A stretch of DNA of 64,000 nt from an uncultured Chloracidobacterium sp. (GCA_937966115.1 CALCKX010000083.1:28342-92341); one strand, 5' to 3'; counted from the stretch's first letter, positions 9,647 to 19,167 are shown. Numbers and translations: made by a program. Notes: generated by a model not told the origin, from the letters alone.

Positions 9647-10675
9647 ATGACGCCTGCGCGCCGCATCGCCGTCATCGGCGCGGGGAGCTGGGGCACCGCG
9701 CTAGCGCTGGTCGCCGCCGCTCGCCCGGCTTCCGATCAGTCGCCGCGCGCGGTCACGCTCTGGGGCCATCGCCCGGAGCACATCGCCCAGCTCGCCGAGC
9801 GGCGCGAAAATCAGCTCTATTTGCCCGGCTTCCGGCTGCCCGACAACCTCCTGCCGACGGCCGAGCTGTCCGTCGCGCTGGAAGGCGCGCAGATTGCGCT
9901 GCTCGTCGCGCCGTCGCACGTGACGCGCGGGCTGCTCGTGGCGATGCGCCCCTACATTACGCCCACCATGGTGTTTGTGAGCGCGACCAAGGGGATCGAG
10001 ACGGATACCCTGATGCGCATGTCGGAAGTCGCGTTCGACGTTTGGCACGACCGCTTCGAGCCGCGTTATGTCGCGCTGTCCGGCCCCAACTTCGCCTACG
10101 AAGTCGCCAAGGGCGATCCGGCGGCGACCGTGGTGGCGGCCTTCGCGCCCCGCTGGGGCGAATACGTGCAGAGCGAGCTGAGCCTGCCGAGCTTTCGGCT
10201 TTACTACAACCAGGACATCGCCGGCGTTGAAATCGCCGGCGCGGCGAAAAACGTCATCGCCATCGCCGCCGGCGTGATGACCGGGCTGGGCTTTGGCCAC
10301 AATACGGTCGTGACCCTGATCACGCGCGGGCTGGCGGAAATAACGCGCCTGGCGACGGCGCTCGGCGCGCGGGCGGAAACCATGTCCGGGCTGGCCGGCG
10401 TAGGCGATCTCTTCCTGACCGCGACCGGGGCGCTCTCGCGCAACCGCTACGTCGGGGTCGAGCTGGGCAAGGGGCGCCAGCTCGATGAGATTCTCGCCGG
10501 GATGACCAACGTCGCCGAAGGCGTCAAGGCCACAAAGGCCATTTATGCCCTGGCGCAAAGGCACGGCGTGGACATGCCCATGACGCGCGGCATGCATCAG
10601 GTGCTGTACGAGGGGCGCAGCGTTCAGGACGCCATGGCGGAAGTCCTGGGCCGCCCGCTGCGCCGCGAATACTAA
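9647..10675 (+). CDS. gpsA: Glycerol-3-phosphate dehydrogenase [NAD(P)+]
   Basis: This 342-residue cytosolic enzyme reduces dihydroxyacetone phosphate to sn-glycerol-3-phosphate for phospholipid synthesis. The N-terminal dinucleotide fold starts IAVIGAGSWGTALAL. FVSATKGIE and VALSGPNFAYEVAKG near residue 143 are family motifs. The catalytic lysine lies in AGAAKNVIAIAAG near residue 202, followed by SGLAGVGDLFLTATG and the SRNRYVG segment. Length is typical. AAGGAG about 11 nt before the ATG supports the start. It stands alone between a divergent HAD gene and a convergent TPR gene. Confidence 0.95.
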   Translation: MTPARRIAVIGAGSWGTALALVAAARPASDQSPRAVTLWGHRPEHIAQLAERRENQLYLPGFRLPDNLLPTAELSVALEGAQIALLVAPSHVTRGLLVAMRPYITPTMVFVSATKGIETDTLMRMSEVAFDVWHDRFEPRYVALSGPNFAYEVAKGDPAATVVAAFAPRWGEYVQSELSLPSFRLYYNQDIAGVEIAGAAKNVIAIAAGVMTGLGFGHNTVVTLITRGLAEITRLATALGARAETMSGLAGVGDLFLTATGALSRNRYVGVELGKGRQLDEILAGMTNVAEGVKATKAIYALAQRHGVDMPMTRGMHQVLYEGRSVQDAMAEVLGRPLRREY

Positions 10676-10753
10676 CGCCAATGCCAACTGTCAACGCGAC
10701 TGCCGGCGCGCGCCCTGGGCGCCCTCCGAGGTCGCGCTTGGCGCGGCCGCGGG

Positions 10754-12445
10754 CTAGCGCGGCGACGCCAGCAGCAAGCGTTGCGCGGCTTGCGCGTCGG
10801 GGTCGTCGGGGCTTTGGTCGAGCGCCTGCCGAATGTGCAGGGCGGCGCGCGCGCGGTCGCCCTGCGACAAGAGCACCCGGCCCAGCAGGACATGCGCCGC
10901 GGTCAGCTTCGGATTCCAGAACACCGCCGCCTTGAGCGCGTTGATGGCGGCTGGCAAATCCCCGCGCCGTTCATGGACGCGCCCCAGCAGCAGGTGCGCT
11001 TCGCTGTAATCGGGGGCGATCTGAATCGCTTGCGCCAGCTTTTCGCTCGCTACGTCCGACTGGTTGTTGAGGAAAGCCGCCTGCGCCTCCTGCATGAGCG
11101 CCGCGACCCGCTGCAGCGCCGACACGCCGAGCAAAGCCTGCTGGCGGCTTTGCTCCTCGCCGCGCGCGTAGCGGTGGAACGCCTCGCGGTTGAAGCGCGC
11201 CTTGAGGTAGGGCAGCCAGGGCGGCTTGCCGGCGGTTTCCCACTTGGCGAAGTCGGGGCTGTGCCGCTTGGCGGCGTCCAGCGCGGCGGCGGCTTCGCTC
11301 GCCCGGCCCAGCTTGGCGTAGCTTTTGGCCAAGACGTACCAGGCGCGCCCCTGCTCCGGCGCGCGCTTGGCGAGCGTTTCCAGCGGAACCAGCGCCGCCT
11401 CCGCCCGCCCATCGCGCCAGAGGGCGTAGCCGTAGTTGAAAAGCGCCTCGTCATCCTGCGGCACGGTGTCCGACGCGAGCTTGGTCAGCCGGGCCGCCTC
11501 GGCGAAATCGCCCTTCTGCATGTGCGCGACGCCGGCGTTGACATAGGTCTCGAAAAGCGGCATCGGCCCAAGCAGCGCCGTATGGGTCTTGATGGCGGCT
11601 TCGGCTTTGTTGCTTAGGATTTGGCACACGCCAAGGTAAAAGCTCGATTCCAGCCCGCGCGGGTCGGTCGGGCGCACCCGCTCGAGCCACTCCAGCGCGT
11701 CGCCGTAGCGTCCGGCGCGATAGTAGCTGAGCCCCAACTCGAAATACGCCTGGGGAAAGGCGAGCTGCGCGTTGCGCGTCGCTTCCTCAATCGCCCGAAT
11801 GAGCAGCCGCTGCCGGTCCGCGCCTTCCTCGGTGACAAGCGCCTTGATGTAAATCTCATAGGCGCTCGGCGCGGTCCGCGTCGCCCGCGCGATGATGCGG
11901 TCGCGCGAGAAGGGCAGCGCCGGATTGCGCTGGTAAAGCAGCTCCCACGCCAGCTTGCCCTGAACCACCTGCAGGTTCGCCAGGGGCGCGCTGATCGTGT
12001 GCTCGCTGCCCAGCAGCTTGCCCTCGCGCAGGGAAATCATCTGCGCCCGCGCGGTGAGGACGCTGTCCTTGCCCTCGCCGGTCACCATGTACGTGCCGCG
12101 CACGAGCAAGTCCGCGCCAACGGCTTCGCCAAGCTTGATCTCCGTGGCGCGGGTGAGCAGGGCCGTCCGTGGCAGGCCGAGCTTTTCGTACGCTAGGTGG
12201 CACTCATCGAGCGGAACCGCGATCAAGCCCGGCGAATCAAGCAGCTCCGCCATCGCCACCGTGAAGCTTTCGCGAATCCAATTATGCTCCGGGCGCGCCG
12301 TTGTATGCTCGAAGGGAAGGGTGAGGACGACATCCGTCGCCGTCGCCGCGCCGCCGAGCAGCCCTAGGCTGAGCCATAGCCAGGCCACGGCCGCCGCGAG
12401 CCGTCGCCCGCTCAGACCCTTCCGCTTATGGATGCGCTTGGTCAT
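10754..12445 (-). CDS. Exported TPR-repeat protein
   Basis: This is a 563-residue protein with an N-terminal signal peptide (residues ~14-36, LAAAVAWLWLSLGLLGGAATA). Residues 40-170 form a domain (DVVLTLPFEHTTARPEHNW...GADLLVRGTYMV) resembling the beta domains that precede TPRs in acidobacterial proteins. From about residue 215 onward there are eight or more TPR-like helix pairs (AYFELGLSYYRAGRYGDALEWLERV; AHLLLGRVHERRGDLPAAINALKAA). It likely acts as a periplasmic or surface scaffold, but no specific function is evident. The ATG has a strong GGAGGAG 9-10 nt upstream. It diverges from the clpB heat-shock block. Confidence 0.75.
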   Translation of the reverse strand: MTKRIHKRKGLSGRRLAAAVAWLWLSLGLLGGAATATDVVLTLPFEHTTARPEHNWIRESFTVAMAELLDSPGLIAVPLDECHLAYEKLGLPRTALLTRATEIKLGEAVGADLLVRGTYMVTGEGKDSVLTARAQMISLREGKLLGSEHTISAPLANLQVVQGKLAWELLYQRNPALPFSRDRIIARATRTAPSAYEIYIKALVTEEGADRQRLLIRAIEEATRNAQLAFPQAYFELGLSYYRAGRYGDALEWLERVRPTDPRGLESSFYLGVCQILSNKAEAAIKTHTALLGPMPLFETYVNAGVAHMQKGDFAEAARLTKLASDTVPQDDEALFNYGYALWRDGRAEAALVPLETLAKRAPEQGRAWYVLAKSYAKLGRASEAAAALDAAKRHSPDFAKWETAGKPPWLPYLKARFNREAFHRYARGEEQSRQQALLGVSALQRVAALMQEAQAAFLNNQSDVASEKLAQAIQIAPDYSEAHLLLGRVHERRGDLPAAINALKAAVFWNPKLTAAHVLLGRVLLSQGDRARAALHIRQALDQSPDDPDAQAAQRLLLASPR

Positions 12446-12601
12446 GCGCTGTCGTCTCCTCCGCGCCGCGCCGCCGCCGGCAATTCCGGGCGACCCTGCC
12501 GCGGCGCGGGTCGCAGGCGCGCCGCTAGCCCAGTCGGAAAGCTTATCACGGATGCGCGTCGCCTTGGATGACCCGTCTTCGGCACTTCGAAAAAAAAATA
12601 C

Positions 12602-12631
12602 TTGACAGTAGCCGACTAAGATTTTTATATT
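12602..12631 (+). promoter_or_regulatory. Sigma-70-type promoter of clpB
   Basis: TTGACA (12602-12607) and TATATT (12626-12631) are separated by 18 bp, in an unusually AT-rich patch upstream of clpB. This is one of the best promoter matches in the window. A further TATAAT at 12664-12669 has no matching -35. Confidence 0.65.
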
Positions 12632-12660
12632 GCTAACCGGCTAAGAAAAGTAGCCAGTTC
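12609..12660 (+). promoter_or_regulatory. Repeated near-palindromic element (TAGCCGACTA / TAACCGGCTA) at the clpB promoter
   Basis: TAGCCGACTAAGA (from 12609) lies inside the promoter spacer. TAACCGGCTAAGA (from 12634) lies just downstream of the -10, exactly 25 bp later. A half site TAGCC follows at 12651. Each 10-mer is palindromic apart from one mismatched pair (consensus TAGCCGGCTA). The placement suits a repressor that blocks RNA polymerase. It matches neither CIRCE (TTAGCACTC-N9-GAGTGCTAA) nor HAIR (CTTGAGT-N7-ACTCAAG). Confidence 0.5.
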
Positions 12661-12679
12661 GCTTATAATGAGGTGCGCT

Positions 12680-15313
12680 ATGCGACACGACCAGTTTACC
12701 CTCCGCGCCCAGGAAGCCATTGCCGCCGCCGTCACGCTAGCCCAGGAGCGGCAGCACCCGCAGGTGGAGCCGGAACACTTGCTAGCCGCCCTGTTGGGGC
12801 AGGCGGACGGCATCGCGAAGCCAATCCTTGAGAAGATCGGCGTCGCCGCGTCGCCCTTGCTCAGGGAAGTCGAGGCGGCGTTAGGGAAGCTGCCGCAGAC
12901 GAGCGGCGGCGAGCGGTATTTCTCGGGTCGCGTCTCGACGCTATTCGTCAATGCGCGCAAGGAAGCGGACAAGTTGCAGGACGCTTACGTCAGCACCGAG
13001 CACTTGTTGCTGGCGATGGTCGAGGACAAGGAAAGCGTCGCGGGGCGTCTGCTGCGTCAGGCTGGCGTGACGCGCGACGCGATGCTCAAGGTCATGACCG
13101 AGCTGCGGGGCAACGAGCGCATCATGGATCAGGACCCGGAGTCGAAGTATCAGTCGCTTCAGAAGTATGGGCGCGATCTGACCGAGTTGGCGCGGGCCGG
13201 CAAGCTTGACCCGGTCATCGGGCGCGACGATGAAATCCGCCGCGTCGTTCAGGTCCTGTCGCGGCGAACGAAAAACAACCCGGTCCTCATTGGCGAGCCG
13301 GGCGTCGGCAAGACGGCGATTGTCGAGGGGCTGGCCATGCGGATTGTTTCCGGCGACGTGCCGGAATCGCTCAAGAACAAGCGGCTCTTGACGCTTGACC
13401 TCGGCGCGATGCTCGCTGGGGCCAAGTATCGCGGCGAGTTTGAGGATCGCCTCAAGGCCGTGCTGAAGGAAGTCGTGCGCTCCAATGGCGAGATCATTCT
13501 CTTCATTGACGAGTTGCACACGCTGGTCGGCGCGGGCGCGAGCGAGGGCGCGCTGGACGCTTCCAATATGCTCAAGCCGGCGCTGGCGCGCGGCGAGCTG
13601 CACTGCGTCGGCGCGACGACGCTCAACGAGTACAAGAAGCACATCGAGAAGGACGCCGCGCTGGAGCGCCGCTTCCAGCCGGTGTACGTGCCGGAGCCGA
13701 CGGTCGAGGACACCATTGCCATCTTGCGCGGCTTGAAGGAGCGCTATGAAGTCCACCACGGCGTGCGCATCAAGGACGCCGCCATCGTGGCCGCGGCGAC
13801 CCTGTCGAACCGCTACATCGCGGATCGCTTCCTGCCGGACAAGGCGATTGACTTGATTGACGAGGCGGCGTCGCGCCTGCGCATCGAAATCGACAGCTTG
13901 CCGACTGAGATTGACGAGATCGAGCGCGACATCATGCAGCGCGAAATCGAGCGGCAGGCGCTCCAGCGGGAAGACGACCCGGCATCGCAGGAGCGGCGGT
14001 CCAAGATCGAGCAGGAAATATCCGAGTTGCGGGAGCGGAGCGCGGCGCTCAAGGCGCGCTGGACGAATGAAAAGACCGTCATCGAGTCCATCCGCGCCGA
14101 CAAGGAGAAGCTCGAGGAGCTCAAGCTTGAAGCCGAGCGGCACGAGCGGGCGGGCGACTACGCCCGGGTGGCGGAAATCCGCTATGGCTCGATGAATGAG
14201 ATTCGGCAACGGATCGAAGCCAATCGGGCCAAGCTGGTCGAGCTGCAATCGTCCGGGGCGATGCTCAAGGAAGAGGTGGATGAGTCCGACATCGCCCTGG
14301 TCATTGCCAAGTGGACAGGCATCCCGGTCGCCAAGATGCTTGAAAGCGAGGTTCAGAAGCTCGTTCAGATGGAAGCCCGCCTGGGGCAGCGGGTGATTGG
14401 GCAGCCGAACGCCCTGCAGGCCGTCGCCAACGCCGTGCGGCGGGCGCGGGCCGGGCTTCAGGATCCGAACCGCCCGATTGGCTCGTTCATCTTCCTTGGG
14501 CCGACCGGGGTGGGGAAGACGGAAACCGCCCGGGCGCTGGCGGAGTTTCTATTCGATGACGAGCAGGCGATGGTGCGGCTGGACATGTCGGAATACATGG
14601 AAAAGCACGCGGTCGCCCGGCTCATCGGCGCGCCCCCGGGCTATGTCGGCTACGACGAGGGCGGGCAGTTGACCGAGGCCATCCGGCGGCGGCCCTATTC
14701 CGTCATCCTGCTCGACGAAATCGAAAAAGCCCATCCCGATGTCTTCAACGTCCTGCTCCAAGTGCTGGATGACGGGCGACTGACGGACGGCAAGGGCCGG
14801 ACGGTGGATTTCAAGAACACGGTCATCGTCATGACTTCCAACATCGGGAGCGGCGAGATTCTGGACTGGGGCGGCGACCCGGAACAAGACGCCGAGACGC
14901 GCCAGCGCGTGCTGACCCTGCTGCGCGGCGTGTTCAAGCCGGAGTTTCTCAACCGCGTGGATGAAATCGTGATCTTCCACCCGCTCGGGCGGCGGCATCT
15001 GCACCAGATCATCGAGGCGCAGCTGGGGCGCCTGCGAGCGATGCTGGCCGACCGGCATATCACCCTCGAGCTGACCGATATGGCGAAGGATTTGCTTGCC
15101 AGCGAGGGCTTTGATCCGACGTATGGCGCGCGCCCGCTCAAGCGGGCGATCCAAAGCCTGCTGCAAAACCCGCTGGCGCTGAAGTTACTCGACGGGACTG
15201 TTCTGGAGGGGCAGACCCTGCGAGTGGATGTCAACGAAACCAGCGATGCCTTCACGTTCATCCCTCAGACGCCGACCGCCGCGCCGGTCGGCGCCGGAGC
15301 GGCGAGCGTCTGA
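12680..15313 (+). CDS. clpB: ATP-dependent disaggregase ClpB
   Basis: I chose ATG at 12680 (MRHDQFTL), not 12668, because GAGGTG lies just upstream of it. The 877-residue product is a cytosolic hexameric AAA+ disaggregase working with DnaK. It has a Clp-N domain (1-145), NBD1 with Walker [14 protein letters not shown] near 205, a full coiled-coil M domain (~405-525, [19 protein letters not shown]...), and NBD2 with [13 protein letters not shown] near 608. The region after the second sensor ([16 protein letters not shown]) lacks a ClpP-binding IGF loop, as expected for ClpB. It is the first gene of a block with hsp20 and grpE, downstream of a strong promoter with operator-like repeats. Confidence 0.95.
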   Translation: MRHDQFTLRAQEAIAAAVTLAQERQHPQVEPEHLLAALLGQADGIAKPILEKIGVAASPLLREVEAALGKLPQTSGGERYFSGRVSTLFVNARKEADKLQDAYVSTEHLLLAMVEDKESVAGRLLRQAGVTRDAMLKVMTELRGNERIMDQDPESKYQSLQKYGRDLTELARAGKLDPVIGRDDEIRRVVQVLSRRTKNNPVLIGEPGVGKTAIVEGLAMRIVSGDVPESLKNKRLLTLDLGAMLAGAKYRGEFEDRLKAVLKEVVRSNGEIILFIDELHTLVGAGASEGALDASNMLKPALARGELHCVGATTLNEYKKHIEKDAALERRFQPVYVPEPTVEDTIAILRGLKERYEVHHGVRIKDAAIVAAATLSNRYIADRFLPDKAIDLIDEAASRLRIEIDSLPTEIDEIERDIMQREIERQALQREDDPASQERRSKIEQEISELRERSAALKARWTNEKTVIESIRADKEKLEELKLEAERHERAGDYARVAEIRYGSMNEIRQRIEANRAKLVELQSSGAMLKEEVDESDIALVIAKWTGIPVAKMLESEVQKLVQMEARLGQRVIGQPNALQAVANAVRRARAGLQDPNRPIGSFIFLGPTGVGKTETARALAEFLFDDEQAMVRLDMSEYMEKHAVARLIGAPPGYVGYDEGGQLTEAIRRRPYSVILLDEIEKAHPDVFNVLLQVLDDGRLTDGKGRTVDFKNTVIVMTSNIGSGEILDWGGDPEQDAETRQRVLTLLRGVFKPEFLNRVDEIVIFHPLGRRHLHQIIEAQLGRLRAMLADRHITLELTDMAKDLLASEGFDPTYGARPLKRAIQSLLQNPLALKLLDGTVLEGQTLRVDVNETSDAFTFIPQTPTAAPVGAGAASV

Positions 15314-15391
15314 GCGGCGCGCTGAAACCGAAGCCAAGGACTAAAACCAAGCCACAACTGGAAACCATGTCCGCTCTGGAGGTAACAAGCC

Positions 15392-15841
15392 ATGACGCTT
15401 CAACGCTTTGATCCCTTTCGTGAACTCATTACGCTGCAAAATCGGATGAACAGTCTGTTTAGCGAAGCTGGTCTCCTGCCGCGCCCTGGCGCCGAGGATC
15501 AGGCGACGGCAATGTGGTCGCCGGCCGTGGACATCTATGAAACCGAAAAGGAAATTGTCCTCAAGGCCGAGTTGCCGGATATCAAGCAGGAAGACATTCG
15601 CGTAAGCGTGGACAACAACCGGCTCTCCGTGACGGGCGAGCGGAAGTTTGAATCGGAGGTGAAGCGTGAGAACTATCACCGCATCGAGCGCGCTTATGGT
15701 AGCTTTGCGCGCACTTTTTCGCTGCCGCCCACGGTTGACCAAGAAAACATCCGGGCTGAGTATAAGCAGGGCGTCCTGACCATCTCGCTGCCGAAGCGCG
15801 AGCTGGCGCAGGGCAAGAACATCAGCGTTCAAGTCGGCTGA
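15392..15841 (+). CDS. Small heat-shock protein, Hsp20/alpha-crystallin family
   Basis: This 149-residue ATP-independent holdase binds unfolding proteins for later rescue by ClpB/DnaK. The alpha-crystallin domain covers about residues 40-148, from MWSPAVDIYETEKEIVLKAELPDI to the GVLTISLPK hallmark. It contains VDNNRLSVTGERKFE and YGSFARTFSLPPTVD. GGAGGT 8 nt before ATG supports the start. It lies 78 nt after clpB and 145 nt before grpE in the same direction. Confidence 0.92.
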   Translation: MTLQRFDPFRELITLQNRMNSLFSEAGLLPRPGAEDQATAMWSPAVDIYETEKEIVLKAELPDIKQEDIRVSVDNNRLSVTGERKFESEVKRENYHRIERAYGSFARTFSLPPTVDQENIRAEYKQGVLTISLPKRELAQGKNISVQVG

Positions 15842-15895
15842 CGGCGCCGCTGGCTAGCCCGAGCTTGAGCGCTGACATCTCAGGGATGCCGTTCC

Positions 15896-15947
15896 GGCGA
15901 GCGATGCGCTTGCGCCTGCGACGTCTGGCGCGAGCGCATCGCTCGCC
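15896..15947. repeat. 52-nt near-perfect hairpin between hsp20 and grpE
   Basis: GGCGAGCGATGCGCT (15896-15910) is exactly complementary to AGCGCATCGCTCGCC (15933-15947). Inside it, after one T-G pair, GCGCC pairs with GGCGC, giving a 21-pair stem with a 10-nt loop. No T-run follows, so it is not a classical terminator. It could be an intercistronic stabiliser, a processing or attenuation element, an RNA thermosensor part, or one copy of a dispersed REP-like repeat. Confidence 0.8.
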
Positions 15948-15986
15948 CATTGAGCAAAATCTTCTCTCCCAAGGAGCAAGCTGGAG

Positions 15987-16709
15987 ATGAGCGACGAATC
16001 ACGTGAAACGACCGCCGCCGTGCCGGTCGTGCAGGTTACCGACAAGCGCCGGCTCCACATGGAAGCCGACGAGCGCGCCGCCGACTCGTCGGGGGAGGTC
16101 CTGACGGATCCGCCGGCTGACGCCCAGACTGACGCCCAGGCTGATGCCCAAGCTGATGCCCAAGCTGATGCCCGGCGCGCGGAGCGCCTCGGCTTTCAGC
16201 AGCTTCAAATGAAGCTCGCCGAGCGCGAGGCCCAGCTTGCGCGGCTGCGGGCGCAGGTGGTCGAGTTCGAGGCCAAAACGCAGGACGAATTGCGCGAGAC
16301 GCGACGACGGCTGGAGCGCGTTTTCGAGCAGCGCGTGACCAGCGCTCGGCAGTCGCTCATCGAGGAATTGCTGGCCGTTTTCGATAATCTCGACTTGATG
16401 CTGGCCGGCGCCGAGAAAGCGACTCGCGACGACCTGCTGACGGGCATTGACGCGATGCGGCGCTTGCTGATCCAGACGCTGCAACGCCAAGACATCGAGC
16501 GCATCGAAGCCCTTGGGCAGCCGTTCGACCCGGAGCTTCACGAAGCCGTCGAGACCGCGGCGGTCGGGCCAGAGCAGGATGGGCAAGTCGTCGCGCAAAC
16601 GCGTCCCGGCTATCGCATGGACGGGCGGCTCATTCGCCCCGCCCTGGTTTCGGTCGGACGCGCCGAGCCATCGTCGGTTGTGCTTTCGGAGACGGAAGTT
16701 CCAGCCTGA
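15987..16709 (+). CDS. grpE: Nucleotide exchange factor GrpE
   Basis: This 240-residue protein dimerises through long helices and releases ADP from DnaK. Residues ~65-125 form the coiled-coil (FQQLQMKLAEREAQLARLRAQ...), then the four-helix region (ARQSLIEELLAVFDNLDLML), and the C-terminal beta domain contains LGQPFDPELHEAVE and GYRMDGRLIRPALVSVG. The N-terminal ~65 residues are acidic and include a five-fold tetrapeptide repeat (see 16116). No dnaK or dnaJ is present in the window, so grpE sits with clpB and hsp20 instead. AAGGAG 10 nt upstream of ATG supports the start. Confidence 0.93.
   Translation: MSDESRETTAAVPVVQVTDKRRLHMEADERAADSSGEVLTDPPADAQTDAQADAQADAQADARRAERLGFQQLQMKLAEREAQLARLRAQVVEFEAKTQDELRETRRRLERVFEQRVTSARQSLIEELLAVFDNLDLMLAGAEKATRDDLLTGIDAMRRLLIQTLQRQDIERIEALGQPFDPELHEAVETAAVGPEQDGQVVAQTRPGYRMDGRLIRPALVSVGRAEPSSVVLSETEVPA
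16116..16175 (+). repeat. Five tandem 12-bp units inside grpE
   Basis: Five 12-bp units (GCTGACGCCCAG, ACTGACGCCCAG, then three of GCTGATGCC plus CAA or CGG type) encode the repeated tetrapeptide ADAQ in the acidic N-terminal tail of GrpE. The near-identical units suggest recent slippage; copy number may vary between strains. Confidence 0.85.
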
Positions 16710-16869
16710 CATCAGGTAAAGAACCGTTCGCCGCGCCCCGCGCATATGGTATTCTCGACCTCGCAGCTCACCACTCCCCTTACTGCGTCTGCGCTGCGTT
16801 TCCATCTGGCCAAGGTCCGCTGGACGCGCACCACATCAATGATTGACATCATCCTCACAGAGGCACGCT

Positions 16870-19167
16870 ATGATTGACTTTGGCGATTTCGCAGACCGAT
16901 TTTCAGAGAGCGGACAGCGCGTTATGCGCCGCGCCTATGAGGAATCGAAGACCCGCGAGCACAACTTTCTTGCGCCAGAACATATTTTCCTCGCCCTGAC
17001 GGAAGTCGAGCGTCCGCTCGTCAATGAGATCATGCAGAGTCTCAATCTCGACCCGCAGGCCATTCGTAACGCGCTCGATGGACGGCTCTCCGTTCAGCGG
17101 CAGTTCGTCGGCAAGCGAATGAAGCTCCATGACGCTACGCGCGACATCCTCAACAAGGCCATGCGGCGCGCCCGCCAGAGCGGGCGGCAGGCGATTGACT
17201 CGACCGACCTGCTGATCTCGCTGTTTCAGGACGAGGATGGCGTGACGGCGTCGGTTCTGAGGCAGTTTGGGGCTGACCCGCAGGATGTCGTCGAGCGCGT
17301 TGGCTCGCGCCTCAAATCCCGCGAGGAGCGCGAGGCGCGCATCAGTCGCAAGTTTGAGCTGCCGCCCTATATCAAGCACTTCGGGACGAGCCTCAACAAG
17401 CTGGCGCGGGAAGGCAAGCTGCCGCCGGTGATTGGCCGCGAGCGCGAAATCCAGCAGATGATCGAAATTCTCTGCCACCGCGAGCGCGCTAACTCGCCCA
17501 TCCTCATCGGCGAGCCGGGCGTTGGGAAAACGGCGGTGGTCGAGGGCCTCGCCCAGTTGATCGAGCTGGAGCCGGATCGCGCGCCGCGTCGCCTGCGCAA
17601 TGCGCACATCGTCTCGATGCAGATTTCCAACGTCGTCGCTGGCACGATGCTGCGCGGCATGTTCGAGGAGCGCATTCAGGGCGTCATCAATGAAGTCAAG
17701 GAGCGCGAGAACCTCATTCTCTTCATTGACGAGGTGCACACCATCATCGGGGCCGGCTCGGCGATGGGCGCGGCGGCCGACGCCGCCAATATGTTCAAGT
17801 CGGCGCTGGGCCGCGGAGAGCTGCGTATCATCGGGGCGACCACCACGACCGAATACAAGGAATACATTGCCGAAGACGAGGCTTTGGCGCGGCGCTTCCG
17901 AACCGTGGTCATTGCCGAGCCAAGCGTGGAGGACACCCGCAAGATTCTCCACGGCGTGCGACCCCGCCTGGAGCAGAACTACTCCGTGCAGATTTCCGAC
18001 GAAGCCCTTGAGACGGCGCTGGAGATGGCCCCGCGCTACATTCGCAGCCTGCACATGCCGGACAAGGTCATTGGCTGGCTCGACACGGCGTCGGTCAAGG
18101 TTGAAATCAACCAGCCGGAAGACCCAGTCGTGCTCAAGCATCATGTCATTGACGTGATTGCGCAGGATTCGCGCATTCCGCATGACATGATTTTCCGCGA
18201 GACGACCGAGCGGTTTGCCAATATGGAGGAGGCCCTGGCCAAGCGGGTCATCGGTCAGCGCGAGGCGGTGGAGAGCGTGGCGCGGCGCTTGCGCCTCAAC
18301 AAGGGCCCGCTCAAGGAAAACTTCTACAAGCCGGATGGCGTGCTGCTATTCCTGGGGCCGACCGGCGTCGGCAAGACGGAGCTGGCGAAGTCGGTCGCCG
18401 AGTTCATGTTCGGCGATGAGCAGAAGATGATTCGGATTGATATGTCCGAATACCAGGACGGCGTCGTGGCGGTGGAGAAGCTCATCGGCATGCCGCGCGG
18501 CATCGTCGGGTCGGAGCGTGGCGGCGTCCTGACCGAGCGCCTGCGCGACAACCCGTACACGGTGCTCCTGCTTGACGAAATCGAGAAGGCGTCGCCCTAC
18601 CTGTTGAACCTGTTCTTGCAGGCTTTTGACGAGGGCTGGCTGACGGACGGGCGCGGCAAGAAAGTCTATTTGTCCGACGCGATCATCATCATGACCTCGA
18701 ACCTGGGCAGCGAGAACTTCAAGAAATACATGAAGCCGCTTGGCTTTGGCGCGAAATCGCTGGGCGACATGAAGGAGATCAAGGGCGAGGTGATGAAGGC
18801 GGCCGAGGCGCGCTTCTCGCCCGAGTTCCGTAACCGCATTGATGAGATCGTCGTCTTCTCGCCGCTGACGCAGGATGAGGTGCGACAGATAGCGGTTCTC
18901 TATCTGAAGAAGATCGAGCGACAGATGACCAAGTTCGGCAAGTCGCTTCAGGTGACGGAAGCCGCCGTTGACCAGCTTGTACAGCAGGGCTTCAGCCCAG
19001 CCTATGGCGCCCGCTTCCTCAAGCGAACCATTGATGAAAAGGTCAAGCTGCCGATTACGCTGCAGTGGAATGCGTCCAATCGCTTCACGGTGGACGCCCG
19101 CGACGGGCAGGTGGTCGTGACGGAAGAGCGTCCCGAAACGACGCCGGCGACCTTCTCGGTCAACTGA
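16870..19167 (+). CDS. ClpA/ClpC-like AAA+ unfoldase without M domain
   Basis: The track starts at a TTG (16843); ATG at 16870 (MIDFGDFADRF) with AGAGG 7 nt upstream is better, giving 765 residues. It has a Clp-N domain (1-145), NBD1 with [13 protein letters not shown] near 216, and NBD2 with [13 protein letters not shown] near 497. The segment between the two rings lacks the coiled-coil M domain of ClpB, as in ClpA. After the second sensor strand, TSNLGSENFKKYMKPLGFG contains an LGF tripeptide where ClpA/C/X carry the ClpP-docking IGL/VGF/IGF loop. It therefore probably feeds substrates to ClpP rather than acting as a second disaggregase. A strong terminator follows. Confidence 0.85.
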   Translation: MIDFGDFADRFSESGQRVMRRAYEESKTREHNFLAPEHIFLALTEVERPLVNEIMQSLNLDPQAIRNALDGRLSVQRQFVGKRMKLHDATRDILNKAMRRARQSGRQAIDSTDLLISLFQDEDGVTASVLRQFGADPQDVVERVGSRLKSREEREARISRKFELPPYIKHFGTSLNKLAREGKLPPVIGREREIQQMIEILCHRERANSPILIGEPGVGKTAVVEGLAQLIELEPDRAPRRLRNAHIVSMQISNVVAGTMLRGMFEERIQGVINEVKERENLILFIDEVHTIIGAGSAMGAAADAANMFKSALGRGELRIIGATTTTEYKEYIAEDEALARRFRTVVIAEPSVEDTRKILHGVRPRLEQNYSVQISDEALETALEMAPRYIRSLHMPDKVIGWLDTASVKVEINQPEDPVVLKHHVIDVIAQDSRIPHDMIFRETTERFANMEEALAKRVIGQREAVESVARRLRLNKGPLKENFYKPDGVLLFLGPTGVGKTELAKSVAEFMFGDEQKMIRIDMSEYQDGVVAVEKLIGMPRGIVGSERGGVLTERLRDNPYTVLLLDEIEKASPYLLNLFLQAFDEGWLTDGRGKKVYLSDAIIIMTSNLGSENFKKYMKPLGFGAKSLGDMKEIKGEVMKAAEARFSPEFRNRIDEIVVFSPLTQDEVRQIAVLYLKKIERQMTKFGKSLQVTEAAVDQLVQQGFSPAYGARFLKRTIDEKVKLPITLQWNASNRFTVDARDGQVVVTEERPETTPATFSVN

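Noticed and set aside
12668-12679. Upstream ATG as clpB start
   Set aside because: It overlaps the ribosome site of ATG 12680 and ClpB homologues start at the second Met.
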